The position numbers were made by a program, and so were the translations under genes. From positions 947,720 to 1,011,719 of the forward strand of contig VWZF01001684.1 of assembly GCA_013396755.1 (NCBI GenBank): a DNA stretch of 64,000 bases, in the 5' to 3' direction. This document shows, piece by piece, positions 50,064 through 62,900 of the stretch. The DNA comes from Sclerurus mexicanus. Taxonomy: Eukaryota; Chordata; Aves; Passeriformes; Furnariidae. Below the pieces are notes generated by a model. That model worked only from the letters and a program-made list of their open reading frames with translations, searched no databases and had not been told where the DNA came from. Every line of letters starts with the position of its first letter. Positions within the stretch are counted from its first letter, which is position 1.

Positions 50064-51691
50064 GTAAGGTTTTACAGCAGCATCATTTCATAAGGCTAAA
50101 AGCACCTTTAATTTTTTTCAAGCCACACAATGATTAATACATGTAATTTTTAAATTTCTGAATCACACACCAATGAAAATCCACGTTAATCCATGTTAAA
50201 CTCCAAGTTCAGTGGAGTAACACTAGGAAAAAAATGGCTTCATCTGGGATCAGAGACAGAGTGCATTTAAATTGAGGCTCCATGAAGGATTTTTAGCCTC
50301 ACCCCAGTTTTATATACCTAAAGTAGTTTCCTCCCTTGGCTGGCATGAAGAGGATTTCATCTCCTTTGGAATTCTGGGGTAAACTGTCCTTGTACAAAAT
50401 TTGTTCAGGGTCAAGTTTTAGGCAATATTTTGTGCTGCAATAACCACACCATGACAGACAACCTTTTCATCAGATAAGAAAAAAAATCCTCTTCTTCAGG
50501 TCAGTACAAGAAAGGAACATGACAGAGCTATAAATACAGAGCCCAGAGGTGCAAAATCTCCCGCATTAAATGCGGTCATTGGTCATGTTTAGATTTTTTC
50601 CCAAAAATTTCAGGTGCTAAGATGGAGAAGTAAATATATACATGAGGGAATGTCTGCACTGAAAGCAGCTTCTAAGTGTTAAATGAGCCTCATAATTTAT
50701 ATGTGTCTTTTCAAAGAATTATTGAAAAATACATAACTGATAAGAGGGAACTTAGTTGGGTAAATGAGGTACATGTGCACCCTCAGGGTCAGAGGTGGGA
50801 GAAGCTGGGAACTGAGGGAGAAGGCTGCCTGACCACATTTCCATTTGCCAGGTACAGGCCAAGGAGACTCAGAGGGGCTAAAGGCAGTTTTTCAGATGAC
50901 AACTGGGACATTTTAATCTGTGATACTAAAAGAAAAGCCCTGGTCACTAACCAATTAAAGTCAGGCATGTAAATTATGCAATTTCCAGAGGTGTGCAATA
51001 CACTGCAGTGCCCAGTAAATCAGAGATGAAGGGGGGAAGGAAACAAGGGGAAAAAACCCCAGCTGATGGTTTAACACTTAAGTAGTGATATTTTAAATCT
51101 TGTCTCCAAAGATGCCTTGGACAAGCCTTGTTGTGAGGGTGGTGAGGTCTATTGTGATAGTTGGATGAAAAAAATTGTAAAAGGCTGTCACAAATTGCCA
51201 TCTGCATTAAAAAAAAAAGAATAAATCTGTACCCACACTTAGAAGTTATAAGGATTTGCCAGAGGTTACCACTGGCCAGAAAGAGTTTTTGAAACTCTGT
51301 CTTTAAGCTGTGCTTGAACCCAGATATTTGTCTCTGTGAAGGTAAGTGGCAAGTCTCTAGAGGCTCACCCAGCACTGGCTTAGATGAAGGGATGCCCAGG
51401 TCAGTGCAGCCAGAAGGATGGGCCTGATAAGGTAAGAAAGGAACGGATGTGAAATGGGAGGGGAGATACCAGTGATTCATTGCTAATCTTAAATTTGCTT
51501 ACTCACCTTGCCAGAAAAACACCACCAGGCAGAAGTGGCACACAATTTTATCCACAAGAAACACTAAAAGATACTCTTCTCCTACAGAAAATGAACTCAT
51601 TGAAATTAACTAACTGGTTATTTTTTCAACCCAAGAAACAAAATTACTTAATTTTTTTTTTCTGAGTGTCACTCAGAAGTTGTGCCTTTAT
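50064..51691. other. Non-coding DNA, no gene recognised
   Basis: A 168-codon minus-strand ORF (50974-51480) has no recognisable domain. An A-run near 51210 and a T-run near 51655 are homopolymeric. No further exon candidate with good signals at both ends was found. Confidence 0.5.
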
Positions 51692-51752
51692 GGGGGTTGG
51701 AACATGAGCCCCAAGGTCCCCTTCCAACCCAAGCCACTCTATGATTCCATGA
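51692..51752 (+). mobile_element. CR1 LINE 3'-terminal stub
   Basis: About 60 bases with the CR1 terminal block gggttggaac, then aaggtccccttccaaccca, agccactctatg and attccatga, the last two being the terminal octamers in plus orientation. It is severely 5'-truncated. Opposite in strand to the copy at 44.7 kb. Confidence 0.85.
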
Positions 51753-54361
51753 AATCAAGTTCTCAGTTTGGCAGTTCCCCAGGCCCTTCACCCTGAGGGG
51801 TTCTCCATGGTTTTCCTGGTGCTGGGACTGCTGGGGCCTGGGGTCTGCAGCACTCAGTGATCCTCGTGACCTCTGAGCAGTTTTACAAACAGCCACGTCA
51901 CTCACCACAAATTCTGTGCTAAACAACCTTCCAGGTTGGCCCATCTCAGTGAAAAAATGGCACTACCACCATTTCCAGATGACAGCACTATGGCAAACCA
52001 GTTGTCATATGCCTGAATTACCAGCCCAAGAGGTAGATTTAGAGTATTATGAAAATATATGCAATTTGAAGTGCCATGAATTATACCAAATAATCCTGAA
52101 TATCTCTTTTGCTATACTAATGAATCAAAGCAGAGCTTTCCACATTATCTGCAATCACCATGGAGAAAATGGGTTTCAGTGTACATAGTTTCTGTATAAA
52201 CAGTGCATCTCCAGCACATTCTGTAAGTAAGTAGTGTCTGATTGCATAATAATAACAATAATAAAGAGAGAGCTGTCCAGTGTGCACATGGGCCAATTAA
52301 AGTATCAAGTGCTGTAGCATTCCTGGCAGAGCAAAAGTTGTCAGGGAGGTGCCCGGCTTCCCAGTGCCCTCCCCTCTGTGCCCGAGCCTCCCGTCAGCCC
52401 TCCGGCTGCAGACCATGGAGCCTGGAGACCCTTTTCCCTGAATCCTTGCATGGAAGCAGGTCATGGGACAGCACAGCATGCACTGGTTTGGAGGCTCCTG
52501 CCAGAAACCATGGGAGCCGTGACTGCAGCACGAAGACACAGCTTACTAGTTTGGGTGAAACTTCAGCACTTGAGCAATTCCCACTGTGCCTCACAGCACT
52601 GCTGGGCAGGATTTTCTCTAGCTGGAGGGACCAGACCCAAGCCCCCTGCGTGCCATAGGGATACTGGAGAATTCACAGAGAGCTGGAGGAATGTACTTTA
52701 TGGGGTGGCTGGATCATATGTTTATGGCCTGAAACAGGAGATCCCAACCCAAACCACTTTGTTGGTTTCTAATGGTGAGAGGCAGAATATGGAGATCATA
52801 TAATTCATGCTGGGGAGTGGATATGAGAAGAGAATGTGGGCAAGACCTGGGACAACCCACAGCCTCAGTAGCTGCCTTGCCATTAATTACAGCTAATAGG
52901 CTAATAAACACCTTCACATTTAATGCACTGCACATTCAGCCTGTGGAAACTCCCTTACAGAGATGACCCAGAAGAATTAAGTAAATTAAACCCCAGGATG
53001 GTGGAATTATGCATTGCTACCAACATTGGCACAAAAGCAGTGGAGGACCGGGTGCTCTGGATGCCTGGAGACAATAATTTGCCACCCAAAAGGAACTTCC
53101 GAGAGTTGCCTGGACACAGGCACAGTAACACACTTTTCCAGAGGGTAATGGCATGCACTGCCCCGAGCACCGGGAACGCGCCACTTCGGGAACGAGCTGC
53201 TCCTCCAGAGCAGCCACTCGCTCCCCTCCCAGCTCTGCAGAAGGGCAAATGACCCTGGGCCAGGCCTTGGAAATAATGAGCTAAAATGGACTCGGCTCCA
53301 GTAAAACCTCCCCAAAGACAGGCCGAGATATTAGAATATCTGATTGGAAAACACCGCCGGGCAAAGCCAGCCTGCCTGGACAGGACCCTCCTCCCACAGA
53401 GCCATGGAAAAGCTCACAGGTCACACAAGGAGAGCTGGGAATTACACCTGGAGTAGCCTGCAGGGGTGTGAGGGAAAAAACCACCGGCCCAACCGCAGCT
53501 GAAGACACTGAAAAGGGGTTCTGCGGGCAGTTTGCAGCGCTGCAGTCACAGACCACGGCTCGCCTTGTTCTCCCGACAGAAACAGGCCAACAATAGCACA
53601 ACCAGGCCCGCTGTGCTGGCTTTGCCAAACGGTGGAGCAGCCAGGCACTGCGGGCAAAACAGGCAGCCCCTCGTTTTGGACTCCTAAATACAGAACCAGT
53701 GCCCATCTTCAGACAACCAGAATTTTATCCTCTCTACAAGGACCTTCCAAAACACAGGTGATCACCGTGAAAGCAGTAGCTGCTTTTTATGTTTTAGCCT
53801 AACTTTACTGAATCGAGACTCAAAAGTTTCTCAGTACCTTTGCCGTTAATTAAAAAAAAGAATAAAATATGTATCTTGTGACGCTTTTATAAGCAAAACA
53901 CAGCGGATGTAACTCCCCTGCCTTGGACACACTTACATTTAGCTTGGTTCACTCCCAAAGGCCATGATCCAACCAGATATTCAAACACCTGTATAACTTA
54001 AATCCACTTTTAAATACTGCTCTGAGCTTTGGCAAAAGTAGGGAAAATGAATTCTGTTAAAACACCACTTTATTTCTTTCAAGTCTGATTTTTTTGAGAA
54101 TCTTGACTGCAGTGCATCATGCAAAATATTTCCTTGCTCATGCAGAATATTTTAATATTAAGCCAGATATTTTTATGTTTCCACAAATTAAATGCACCAT
54201 GGCTGAAGGTTTGACAGAAGCTCTAATTTGCACATAAAAAGGTGGAATGATTTCAGTTTTGACAGCACAAGCTTTTGATTTGTTAATAAAGGCAATTCTT
54301 TCTCAATTGTGAACATAGTCCCCAAATAAGACAATGCAGTTTGTAGCAAATAAAGGAAAAA
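51753..54361. other. Non-coding DNA, no gene recognised
   Basis: Contains overlapping ORFs to 141 codons on both strands around 52.3-53.7 kb, where GC content is higher; none recognised. 53.78-54.3 kb is AT-rich with few repeats. An (ATA/ACA)-type run aataataacaataataa is at about 52247-52263. Confidence 0.5.
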
Positions 54362-54390
54362 AACCCACAAAACAAAACAAAACAAAAAAA
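54362..54390. repeat. (AAAAC)n low-complexity run
   Basis: Short array of aaaac/caaaa pentamers followed by an A-run and C-run. Possibly the tail of an unrecognised retrocopy, but no body is adjacent. Confidence 0.75.
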
Positions 54391-54662
54391 CCCCCATCTT
54401 CCTGGCATGGAGAATAAACTTTTGATCCAAAGTTATTACAGAAATTCAGATTTTCTAACAATGAAAGAATGAAACTTTCACATTCAAGGTTTAGTAGCAA
54501 CAGAGCAGGAATCAGAGGAAGAGGCATGTTCCTGCCACAGTGTCTGTTCCTGTTGTCAGTAACAGAACCTGCTGCTGACGTACTCGGATGAAGTTCACTG
54601 CTAGAGAGTACCCGTGAGAGGTGAAGCAGGTGTGGAGTGGGGGGTGAGGAAGCTGTGGGGAA

Positions 54663-55457
54663 ATGGTTTTGTTCAACATTAACGCAGATTTTCCTTGCGA
54701 TGTTCGAATCAAGCTGCAATCTAAGAACACTCAGATTTCAGACTCTTGTGATGAAACCCAAGTTTATAAACCAAGATCCTACCAAGGCCAAAGCCGAGGC
54801 CGAGTTACAAGAGGCCAAGCTTTCAGAGTGACCCCTCTGTGCCCATGTCAGAGCTCTCCTTGTCCCCTGAGAGGCCACAGAGGAGGAGAGAGCGTGGAGC
54901 TCCAAAACAGTCTGGGCAGAGCCAGCTTAAGCGTGGAAAAAAGTAATAAAATTTGGATTTCTGATCTCAGATCAAATTATTCTAAAGTTTTCCCTGTGTC
55001 AGAGCCAAAAGCTTCAGCATGGAAGCAAAACCCAAAATACTCAGGATCCATTTCAGGATATAAAAGGGAGGACCCACCCACGGTCCTGCCAAAGCTTTTA
55101 TGGGCTCAGCACATACTTAGCCCTGGCATCAAAAGTCGATTAAAGCTTCTCAAGGAGGTGAGCAACGTGCGCAAACAGCCTGAGGTACAAACCAGCCAGG
55201 GGTGTTGTTACAAGCCCCCACTCCTGAGAGCTGACACTGCCCCAGACCCAGCACCTGGGTGCCACTTGTGTGGGCACGGGCAAAGCACCGAGCAAACGCC
55301 ATGCACACACCTGAGGGGGGATCCAGCAGCTCCCACCGCTCCTGAGAACCCTCCCTGGACACCTGCAGCCATGGCATGGAGCGGGGAGTGTCACTCTGGG
55401 GACAGCAGGTACCTACTGATGACTGGCAGCAGCACACCCTGCTCTAACACACACTGA
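54663..55457 (+). other. Longest ORF in the window (264 codons), probably chance
   Basis: An uninterrupted frame from an ATG at 54663 to a stop at 55455-55457. The translation is Ser/Pro/Lys-rich, with no transmembrane segment, no signal peptide and no recognisable domain. Its C-terminal third lies in GC-rich sequence where stops are scarcer, and minus-strand frames of 84-95 codons overlap it there. A lone chance ORF of this length is plausible in 64 kb read in six frames. An orphan or lineage-specific gene cannot be excluded. Confidence 0.15.
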
Positions 55458-57600
55458 GCCCACGACACAGCCTGCTGTCGATATTTACTGTGCTTCGCCG
55501 TGGCACCAGACACAGGGCTCTACTGCTCCACACTCCTTACACTGAATGCAAAAACTCGTCATCTTTGTAAACTTCCAAGCTTTTGCTGGAGCAAGTCAAG
55601 CAGTTCATTACTGAAAGACATTTTTGTTTTCCCAACAGTGTCCCCTCCTGCTTTTCTGTGCTTGCATCTCACCACAGTTGCCTCCTAATCCAGTGTTGGT
55701 GAAACAAGGCTGGAGGTATTTTGGTCGTGTTTTCACACTTGTGATGTACAGTTGCCTTGTCTCCTTCCACTTTCCTTCTGACTACCCTCTGCTTCACAAA
55801 TGCAGCCATCTGGCACAACATCTCAGTTTTTTCTATTGACACCTGAGTAATCAGAGCCCTTTTTTCTCTCCTTTTTGTTTTTATTTTTAAATAAAGCAAG
55901 TGTTTCCAGTGCCAGTGCCCAGGCTTATAATAGGCAAGCCACATCCCATTAATGAAAAGCAGCAGAAGTGAGAGGTTACTGGTATTAATGCTAGAAAACA
56001 TTTACTGTGAGATGAAAGGGGGGGAAAAGCACCCAGCATTTTCAATGAGATTATCACAAGTCATCTCCGGCACTTTGTTGCCTGCACATTGGTTTACAGC
56101 CTCAGGAATGCTTATTTTAAAACTCACCCTCCTTCAGGTCTGTGAGGTAGTGACACCCTGGCAGAAGGACCTGTGGGGCACCAGGGATGGCAGGTGTGGC
56201 AAACACCAGAGCAAACCCAGCTTGCTGTGGTAGGAGGGCATTTAAAGAGCACTCGTTAGGTATTTCCATATATTGCCTGTATGAAATACATTTATGAAAA
56301 CATTGATGGCAAAGCTGCGGCCCCAGAAATGTTACCACACGTTGCTGTATGGCCCAAGTTGCATTCCAAGAGCTTTTTCCCAGCCTTGTCTCAAAAGACA
56401 TTTTTCAGACTTACTCTTTCTTGCTAACACTCACCTTTCCCATGCCAGAAATAAATTTGACAATGCTAACTTGATCTCCACCTGGCTGCCACCCCCTCCA
56501 CACATCTGATCCTACCCCTGAACTCTGTCCCTCTTGAAATAAAAGACGGCCACCACCCCACAGACCAAGTGACCTGGAAACCCTGCAGGGGGATATACGA
56601 GCAATGGAGCAGCTGTGCCAAAGGAAACTCACAAATCACATCCTCTGGGCACTGGGACAACTGGCAGAGACACAAAGCACAAGGGCTGCCTCTCCACCTC
56701 CCGCTGACTCCCTCGCCCGACACCACTGCAGTCTGTGCTGAGGCACCTCTGCAGGACCATCTCCTGCCAGCTCCACAGAGACCCAGGGGCAGAGGGGCAG
56801 AAGAAGGAGGGGGGATAAGGGGCAGAGTTCCTGTATGCACCCACCTGGACAGTCCCTTTGAGCAGCGTGGCACGGTCGGGTAGGAAGCAGTCACAGCAGC
56901 ACCTGAAAGACAGACACAAACCCTCAGGCACGAGAGCTGATTTCCCATCATCCACATTGTCCCAAACCACAGGCGTCACCGGAATGATTTCTGCCATCAA
57001 TAATGTGCCAGGATGGTTCAGTAATGTTTGACTCTGCGGACTGGACCTGCACTGGAATCCTTGCTTTTTCTTCCCATTTGTTTTAAACAGAATTTCCCAA
57101 CAAGTGCACTGGGCATCTGTGCCACATCAGCTCAGGGACTCTTTGCTTTGGTGTGTTAGAAAAGACTTTTTGATGCTACAAGCTTCCTCCCTCTGTGCGT
57201 GGTCAGCAGGGCCCACAGCATCCTTTCTGGACGGATTTACAACTCATGGAGATGTCAAAGGGAAGAGAAGAATTTTGACATAAACGGCTCAGTCTAGACC
57301 CCTTCAGGACCTGAATGCAAACTCAGAACCAGGCTAGGGCAATCTGGACTTGGTTTTGTGAGAAATAGCTGGTTTTCAAGAAACAGCCACCTGGAATAGT
57401 CCCTTCTTCAATCTGAAAAGAGAGATGGAGCAGTTAATGGGGGAAGAGAAAGGCCGTGAAAATGACAAGCTCTAGGAAAAGTTTCTCTGCAAATAACAGC
57501 TTAACACTGAGAAGTTAGGTTAAAATGGTTTCAAAGTCTAAAATTAGTTACATTTTAAACTAACAGCATATGCTTTTATTGTCTCTGATCTAAAATATAA
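55458..57600. other. Non-coding DNA, no gene recognised
   Basis: A 163-codon minus-strand ORF (56466-56957) overlaps a 104-codon plus-strand ORF and is unrecognised. Nothing else identified. Confidence 0.5.
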
Positions 57601-57745
57601 TCCCAGGAGGCTGTGAAAAGCATGCAAATTACGGAAAGCTAATTTGCTCCAACAGCGACACCTCCCATGTAGTTGGGAGGTCTATTAGACCTAGTGTACT
57701 CTCCATTATTTGCATATTAATAGCACCTGCTGAAATACTTTGGGA
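57601..57745. promoter_or_regulatory. Candidate enhancer: opposed octamer sites with inverted repeats
   Basis: ATGCAAAT at 57622-57629 and its reverse complement ATTTGCAT at 57708-57715 are consensus octamers for POU-domain factors. Between them lie two perfect inverted repeats, cctccca/tgggagg (57661-57680, 6-base spacer) and aggtct/agacct (57678-57692, 3-base spacer). A CACCTG E2-box follows at 57724-57729. There is no ORF and no repeat. Octamer binding by POU proteins is established; that this copy is active is inference. Confidence 0.4.
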
Positions 57746-58951
57746 TTTACTTTTCCTGCCAGCAGAGGGACAAAACAAACAAAAAAATTATCTAAAATTC
57801 CTTTCCTGCAGATTTGATGGACAATAAACTATTTAGACAGTGTGAAGAATGCCAAATTAGTGAGAGGCAATGGGGTAGGACTGTGATGCCATCTGGGAGT
57901 TTCAGAGAAACTGGACTGCAAGTCTGCTTGAAAAAAAAATAAATATCCCAAAACAAACAGCAAAAAAGGCCTCTCTGGAAAGTGGTGGGTAATTTGAAAT
58001 CACTCACTTGGCTCAAGTCTGAAGAATGGAAAAGTTGAACTAAAGAAATCCAGACACTGCAGCAAGAAAAAAAAAGAAAAACACAACAAAAAAATCCTAC
58101 ACGTCCACAAGCCCCAAAAGCAGAACCCCCCAAAGTGGACCTTGATTAAAAATCTACAAACCCCTGGGCTTTGATATTAGCCAGGCCTGCAAGGCCTAGT
58201 CTCCTGCACATAAAACAAAAAATAAATTAAAACCAGCTACAGCCTGAGATTTACTTAACAAGCCAACTTCCAGTCTCTGCTCATGACCACTGCTTCCCCT
58301 TCTGGCCCCCGAGCTATAAAAAAAGTCCCTTGTATATTCCTATAGCTCATCTTCCTCAGGGTGAGGGTGAGAGCAGCTTCCTTTCCACAGTAGCACATGG
58401 AAAAAGCTCCCTTTCCAGCGCCAGCCGGGCCAGAGCTGCAGGCTGGATGTGAAACGCGTGCCTCTCTCCGCAGAGCGGATTCAGGGAGACGGGGACATTC
58501 CCCAGCACCTCTTTTCCAAACAGGCAATTGGTATTCCTGAAGAAGCGCCAGCCATGTGTTCATATTCCCTCCAAGAGCTACAAGGGGCCCGTAATTCTCT
58601 ATATTCCCTCTGCTTTAATTCTGATTATGCACCCTCTTTTACATAGGCACGGAAAGGCCCACCACAGTTTACTTACTGCTGGTGTGCCAAATTTCTGTAG
58701 CATTTTAACTACCTTCATATTCCCAAATGCAGAAGGCAATTGACTTTAAGTTGAAATGATTAAATTGTTCTGTACGTATTCAAAATGCAGTGGAAGAGAG
58801 TTTCGTGCAGGACAACAAAGCACAGAAAAGTGGGGCAGCAGAGCCACCAGTTCCGTCCCTTGGCTCCGTGTGACCCCTGTGAGGGGAGTGGGGAGAAAAA
58901 GGGATGTTATGGGAAATATATTACTTTTGGCCTCGCCTCTCTTCACCACAG
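57746..58951. other. Non-coding DNA, no gene recognised
   Basis: A-rich interruptions near 57935 and 58065-58098 are low complexity. The ORF at 57792-58133 (minus) is Phe/Cys-rich because of them. No gene recognised. Confidence 0.5.
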
Positions 58952-59129
58952 ACAGAGCTCAGTGTGTCTTTCAGATCTGCACAGCCAAGTGAGACCTATG
59001 AAAAGCTTGCTCAGTGTCAATGATAATTACCAGAGGAGGCAATCAAACATTACAGCAACAGGGACCCCTGAAATGCTGCAGACAGGCGACTCCCACCAAG
59101 GCCGTCAACAAATGCTACTCCTCATTAAG
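58952..59129 (+). other. Candidate exon (unverified)
   Basis: Acceptor cctctcttcaccacag (ending 58951) and donor AAG|GTATGT (GT at 59130) bound 178 bases that are open in one frame (a segment reading SDLHSQVRPMKSLLSVN). Signals are good but unremarkable for chance in 64 kb. I recognise no protein. Confidence 0.18.
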
Positions 59130-59153
59130 GTATGTGCAACTCCTGACGGCTGC

Positions 59154-59215
59154 AGCAGTGGTAGCTATTAGTATTAGCTGGTAGCTAATTAGTAGTAAGT
59201 AGTAGAACTAGTTAA
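59154..59215. repeat. TAG/TAGC-rich short tandem region
   Basis: Irregular copies of gtagctatt, gtagctaatt and agtagtaagtag make up about 60 bases just after the candidate exon at 58952. Low-order tandem repetition is directly visible. Confidence 0.65.
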
Positions 59216-62200
59216 AGTTGCAGGATAGCACGTGGATGCAAATGGAAGGGACTCGGCTCTGAGCTTGTGATCACTGTTGGTGATAATTTCCAGCATATTT
59301 TTGCATAGTCAAGAACTTCTAAATAGCTGGGGAAAGGGCGAACAGAATGGTTCCTGGGAGGCCTCTGTGGTTCAGGGCACTGAGAAGCAGAGCTGTCTCA
59401 TTGTGTTTGAGGTACCAGCTCAAAGCTGTTATGAACTGAGCATTGCATGAGTGAAAATGGGTTGGCGTCCCATTTCTAGAGGAGGGGGGCAGGATCTGCC
59501 TCCTTTAACCTTCCTGTGCACCTGCTGTGGGCTGGCCATGGATGCTGGGATATAGCAGGGCCATCAGATAGGGCTGCTACTGCCTACCATGTCCATGGCT
59601 AAAAACATTCCCTGCTGCCTCACAGCACTGCCCAGCCTCTGTGTGAAGTGTTCTCCCAGTCACAGAGAACGTGTATTTGTAAAGACAGCAATAAAAATAA
59701 TAACAATAATAGTAAAAAAGACACCCCAGAAAGCAAAACCCAGGCCATTACCTATTATAACAAATTGGATGTTCCTTACCTGAATTTCATGAGCAATCAG
59801 CAAACACAATTATCCACAAATGTGTGTATGCCCTGTTATCGTGGTAGTGGTTTCAGCAGCCACGTTCCCAGCCTGCAGTTTGCTATCCAGCAGCTTCCAA
59901 ACCACAGACTTTTCTTCTTTCTTTGTTTTTGCATCATGAAGTTCATGGCAGGCAGTGTTTTACCACCTGCACGCTGGGGGATTAAAAAAAGCAAGGGGGA
60001 GAGGATCAATATATACAGTATGTTTATATTCAACAAGAGCATGTTGCAGAGTGGGGAGCTGTGATGTGTGAGTTTGCATTGTGTGGGAAAGGATCCTTAG
60101 TGGCACTGCAGCTGGAAAAATTAATGGAAGATCAGGGGACTGTCTTCAGTGACAAACTTTCATGTGGTAAGTTACAATTCTGTCATAGGAAATGATACCT
60201 TAGACTGCAACTAATTTGTGAATCTCAGGAAAGGCAGATCACTGTTTCTTCATCAGGACTGCAGGACCTGATCTATAAAAATTTGGGCCTCAGCAGGACG
60301 TCACGTCTAAGTGTGATTTGCATTTCAGTTCTTAGTCCATCACAACCTTTAAATCTTCCTGCAGCACTATCACAATGGAAGTTTTTGGTCTCAGTGCGCT
60401 CAAATACGTATCAAAAAATAAAAAACCACGGTACAATGGCAGCCAGTTGTTAATGGGAAGAAAAGTGGCATTTATGTTTGAATTGTTTCACAGAACACCA
60501 TTACATCAGAGTCTTTCATCATTTTATGGGGGATCGAGTCCCCTGACACCGTCTCGGGGACCTCATGCGGTGCTTGTCACTATCATTCCACTTGCACAAA
60601 CACCCCAGCCCTTTCAATTTTTATCTGCCCAGAACCCAGAATATGTTACATTATTTAGTTTTTGTTCTTTGTGAAGAATTCACAGCAAATAAAAGCCCTT
60701 TCCCTGTAAAAACGAGCCTGTGAGTGACGGTTAAGGGAATTTCAGGCAGACGCCCTTTGCAGGAGGGGCAGCAGCTCTGCCGTCCCTCCTGCTGACTGAT
60801 GGCACAGCTCCGGCTCATCCTGCATGGAGCAGCCACCAGCCTGGCAGTGATGGCACGATGCTCACTCATTTCTCTAAAAATCTGCCTGGGTCAGGCTACA
60901 AACCCCAGATATGTATTGGAGATGAATTATTCATAGGAGCAGGAGGGTTTCCCCGTGCAAGCGCTGTATCAGGGAGAGGGGTTTGCAGAGAGAGGTAAAA
61001 AACCCACTCCTGAGTCCTTTAGCCAAGGAAATGTTCCACGTCAAACCCTCACAGCCTCTTAACCCAGTGTCAACAGAGACAGGTCTTCGTGCCCTTCCCG
61101 TGCGCTTGGGAAGCCAACTGAGCCAAGCTCTCTGAGAGGAATCCAGTGTGCAGAGCTGTCCACGGGCCATGGACCAGGGTTATTAATGTTCTGGCACAGC
61201 TCTGCCGCCTCTCCTTGCTGCACATGCAGCCAGGTTTTGTCCTGAAGAGCTACACACGACCATGAATTCAAATTCCCATTTATTTTTGCGATTTGATCCC
61301 TGGTTTCCTATGTGTAGAATATTACTGCCACTTACTCAGATAGGCTAAACTCAGCAACCCTTTCCAGGGACACATTCTCCAGCTGATTGAATTTCCAGGC
61401 TCCAAACCTCAAAGCCCAAGTAAAGGGTGCAGGAGTGTGTCTACCACATCAACCTCCCAAGTGTGTTTCCAAGTTGCTTTCTGCTTTTGCTGTTGACAGG
61501 AGCTTTCTAGTGATGGAGCAAATAGAGGCTGAATGAAGGACATTTTTAATTCCAATCCCTCTCTCATTGGAGCTGTTGCCATGTTGGGGCCCAGTGATTT
61601 GTTTCCCTGCACAGAGCTACAAGCTGGCATTTGCAAGACTGCAGCACTTTGACTGGGAACTTTCATACCAGCTGCTCCCCTGTGACAAATGGAAATCAAA
61701 TCTCCACGCTGAAGGTTGCGGCTCTTCTCAAAGAAGTGGGTTTTCCATGTAGGAAAGGCCAAGCTTTGGAGAAGTCCCTCCTGTATCCCAGTGCCTCTGT
61801 TCAGAGGCATTCATGGGGGGTGATTCTCCAGTACAGTAAGAGACTGACCCTCTGAGGTTTCTGACCTGGGACATCCCAAACAATCACTTACTTTTCAGAA
61901 GGTTTGCTTTCGCTCCTCTGAGTGTCTGAGAGCCCAACTGGAGTGTTTCAGACTGAAAAAGAAGGCTGGTCCTGAACTTCCTGCTGAAAATAAACAAAAA
62001 ACCTTTGCACAAATGCAGGATAAATAATTTTTTTCTGTTCTTTAAGGACACTTGTTAAGAGCACAGAAAGCAGTCAGAAGCACAGCCTTTACCGCCCGCT
62101 CTGCAGCTCAACATCTCTGGCATTCAAAACATACAACTTCTGTGTTTGTACTACATTTCCCTAACAGCTTACATCGAGGCCAAACACACAGCGTTCTTCT

Positions 62201-62449
62201 AAAATAAGCTTATTTAAAAGAGCAAGGTCAATGCCCAACACATGTCAGGCTCTGTGAGCAGAAATCAAAGAGTCCGGAGCAAATGGAATATGTCAGAACT
62301 CTGTGGATTTCCATGCCAGGCTCTTTTACCAAGTTCATGTCGCTGCTGCCAAACCCACTAACAATCTCATCCCATGGACTTCAGCTTTGGAAAAGTGTCT
62401 CAAAAATCCCCCAGTCTCTGTCATTGGCTACTTAGCTCAATAAATAAAG
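59216..62449. other. Non-coding DNA, no gene recognised
   Basis: ORFs up to 138 codons on either strand; none recognised. An AATAAT-type run is at about 59688-59712. Confidence 0.5.
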
Positions 62450-62900
62450 CTAGCACACAGATAAATGTGTTTATCTGGGCATGCTATTTATTGTCCCTGT
62501 AACTGTATTTTTCTTTTAATGGGACACACGCTGATTCCATGCTTCAGCCCCAGGCTCTATTAAAATCAAATTAAAAGCATTAGTAATGTAGTTAATTCCA
62601 TTTGTAACATGGCCATCAAGAGAAAAGAGAGTATTAAAATAGGAAAAAATATATAAATGACATTTAAATTTTTTTGTTAAAAAGAAACATAGTTCCATTT
62701 TGATCTTTGCTTTTTTTTTAAATTAAAAAGGAAAACTTTTTCCTCTGTTCAGACAAAGTAACTCTGCTTGGTCTTTTAAACAGCATCTTGCAGACTGATA
62801 TTTGTGATTTCAATTAAAATATGCTATTGTCACTTTAGCCTCCCTCTTTGGTATTTTAAATTGATCCTAATGGCTTCGCCTTAAGTGATTTGCGTCCCAT
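62450..62900. promoter_or_regulatory. AT-rich block with TAAT cores, weak regulatory candidate
   Basis: Contains several TAAT/ATTA cores (agtaatgtagttaattcc, tcaattaaaat) but also a T-run and A-run near 62710, so composition alone may explain it. Confidence 0.2.
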
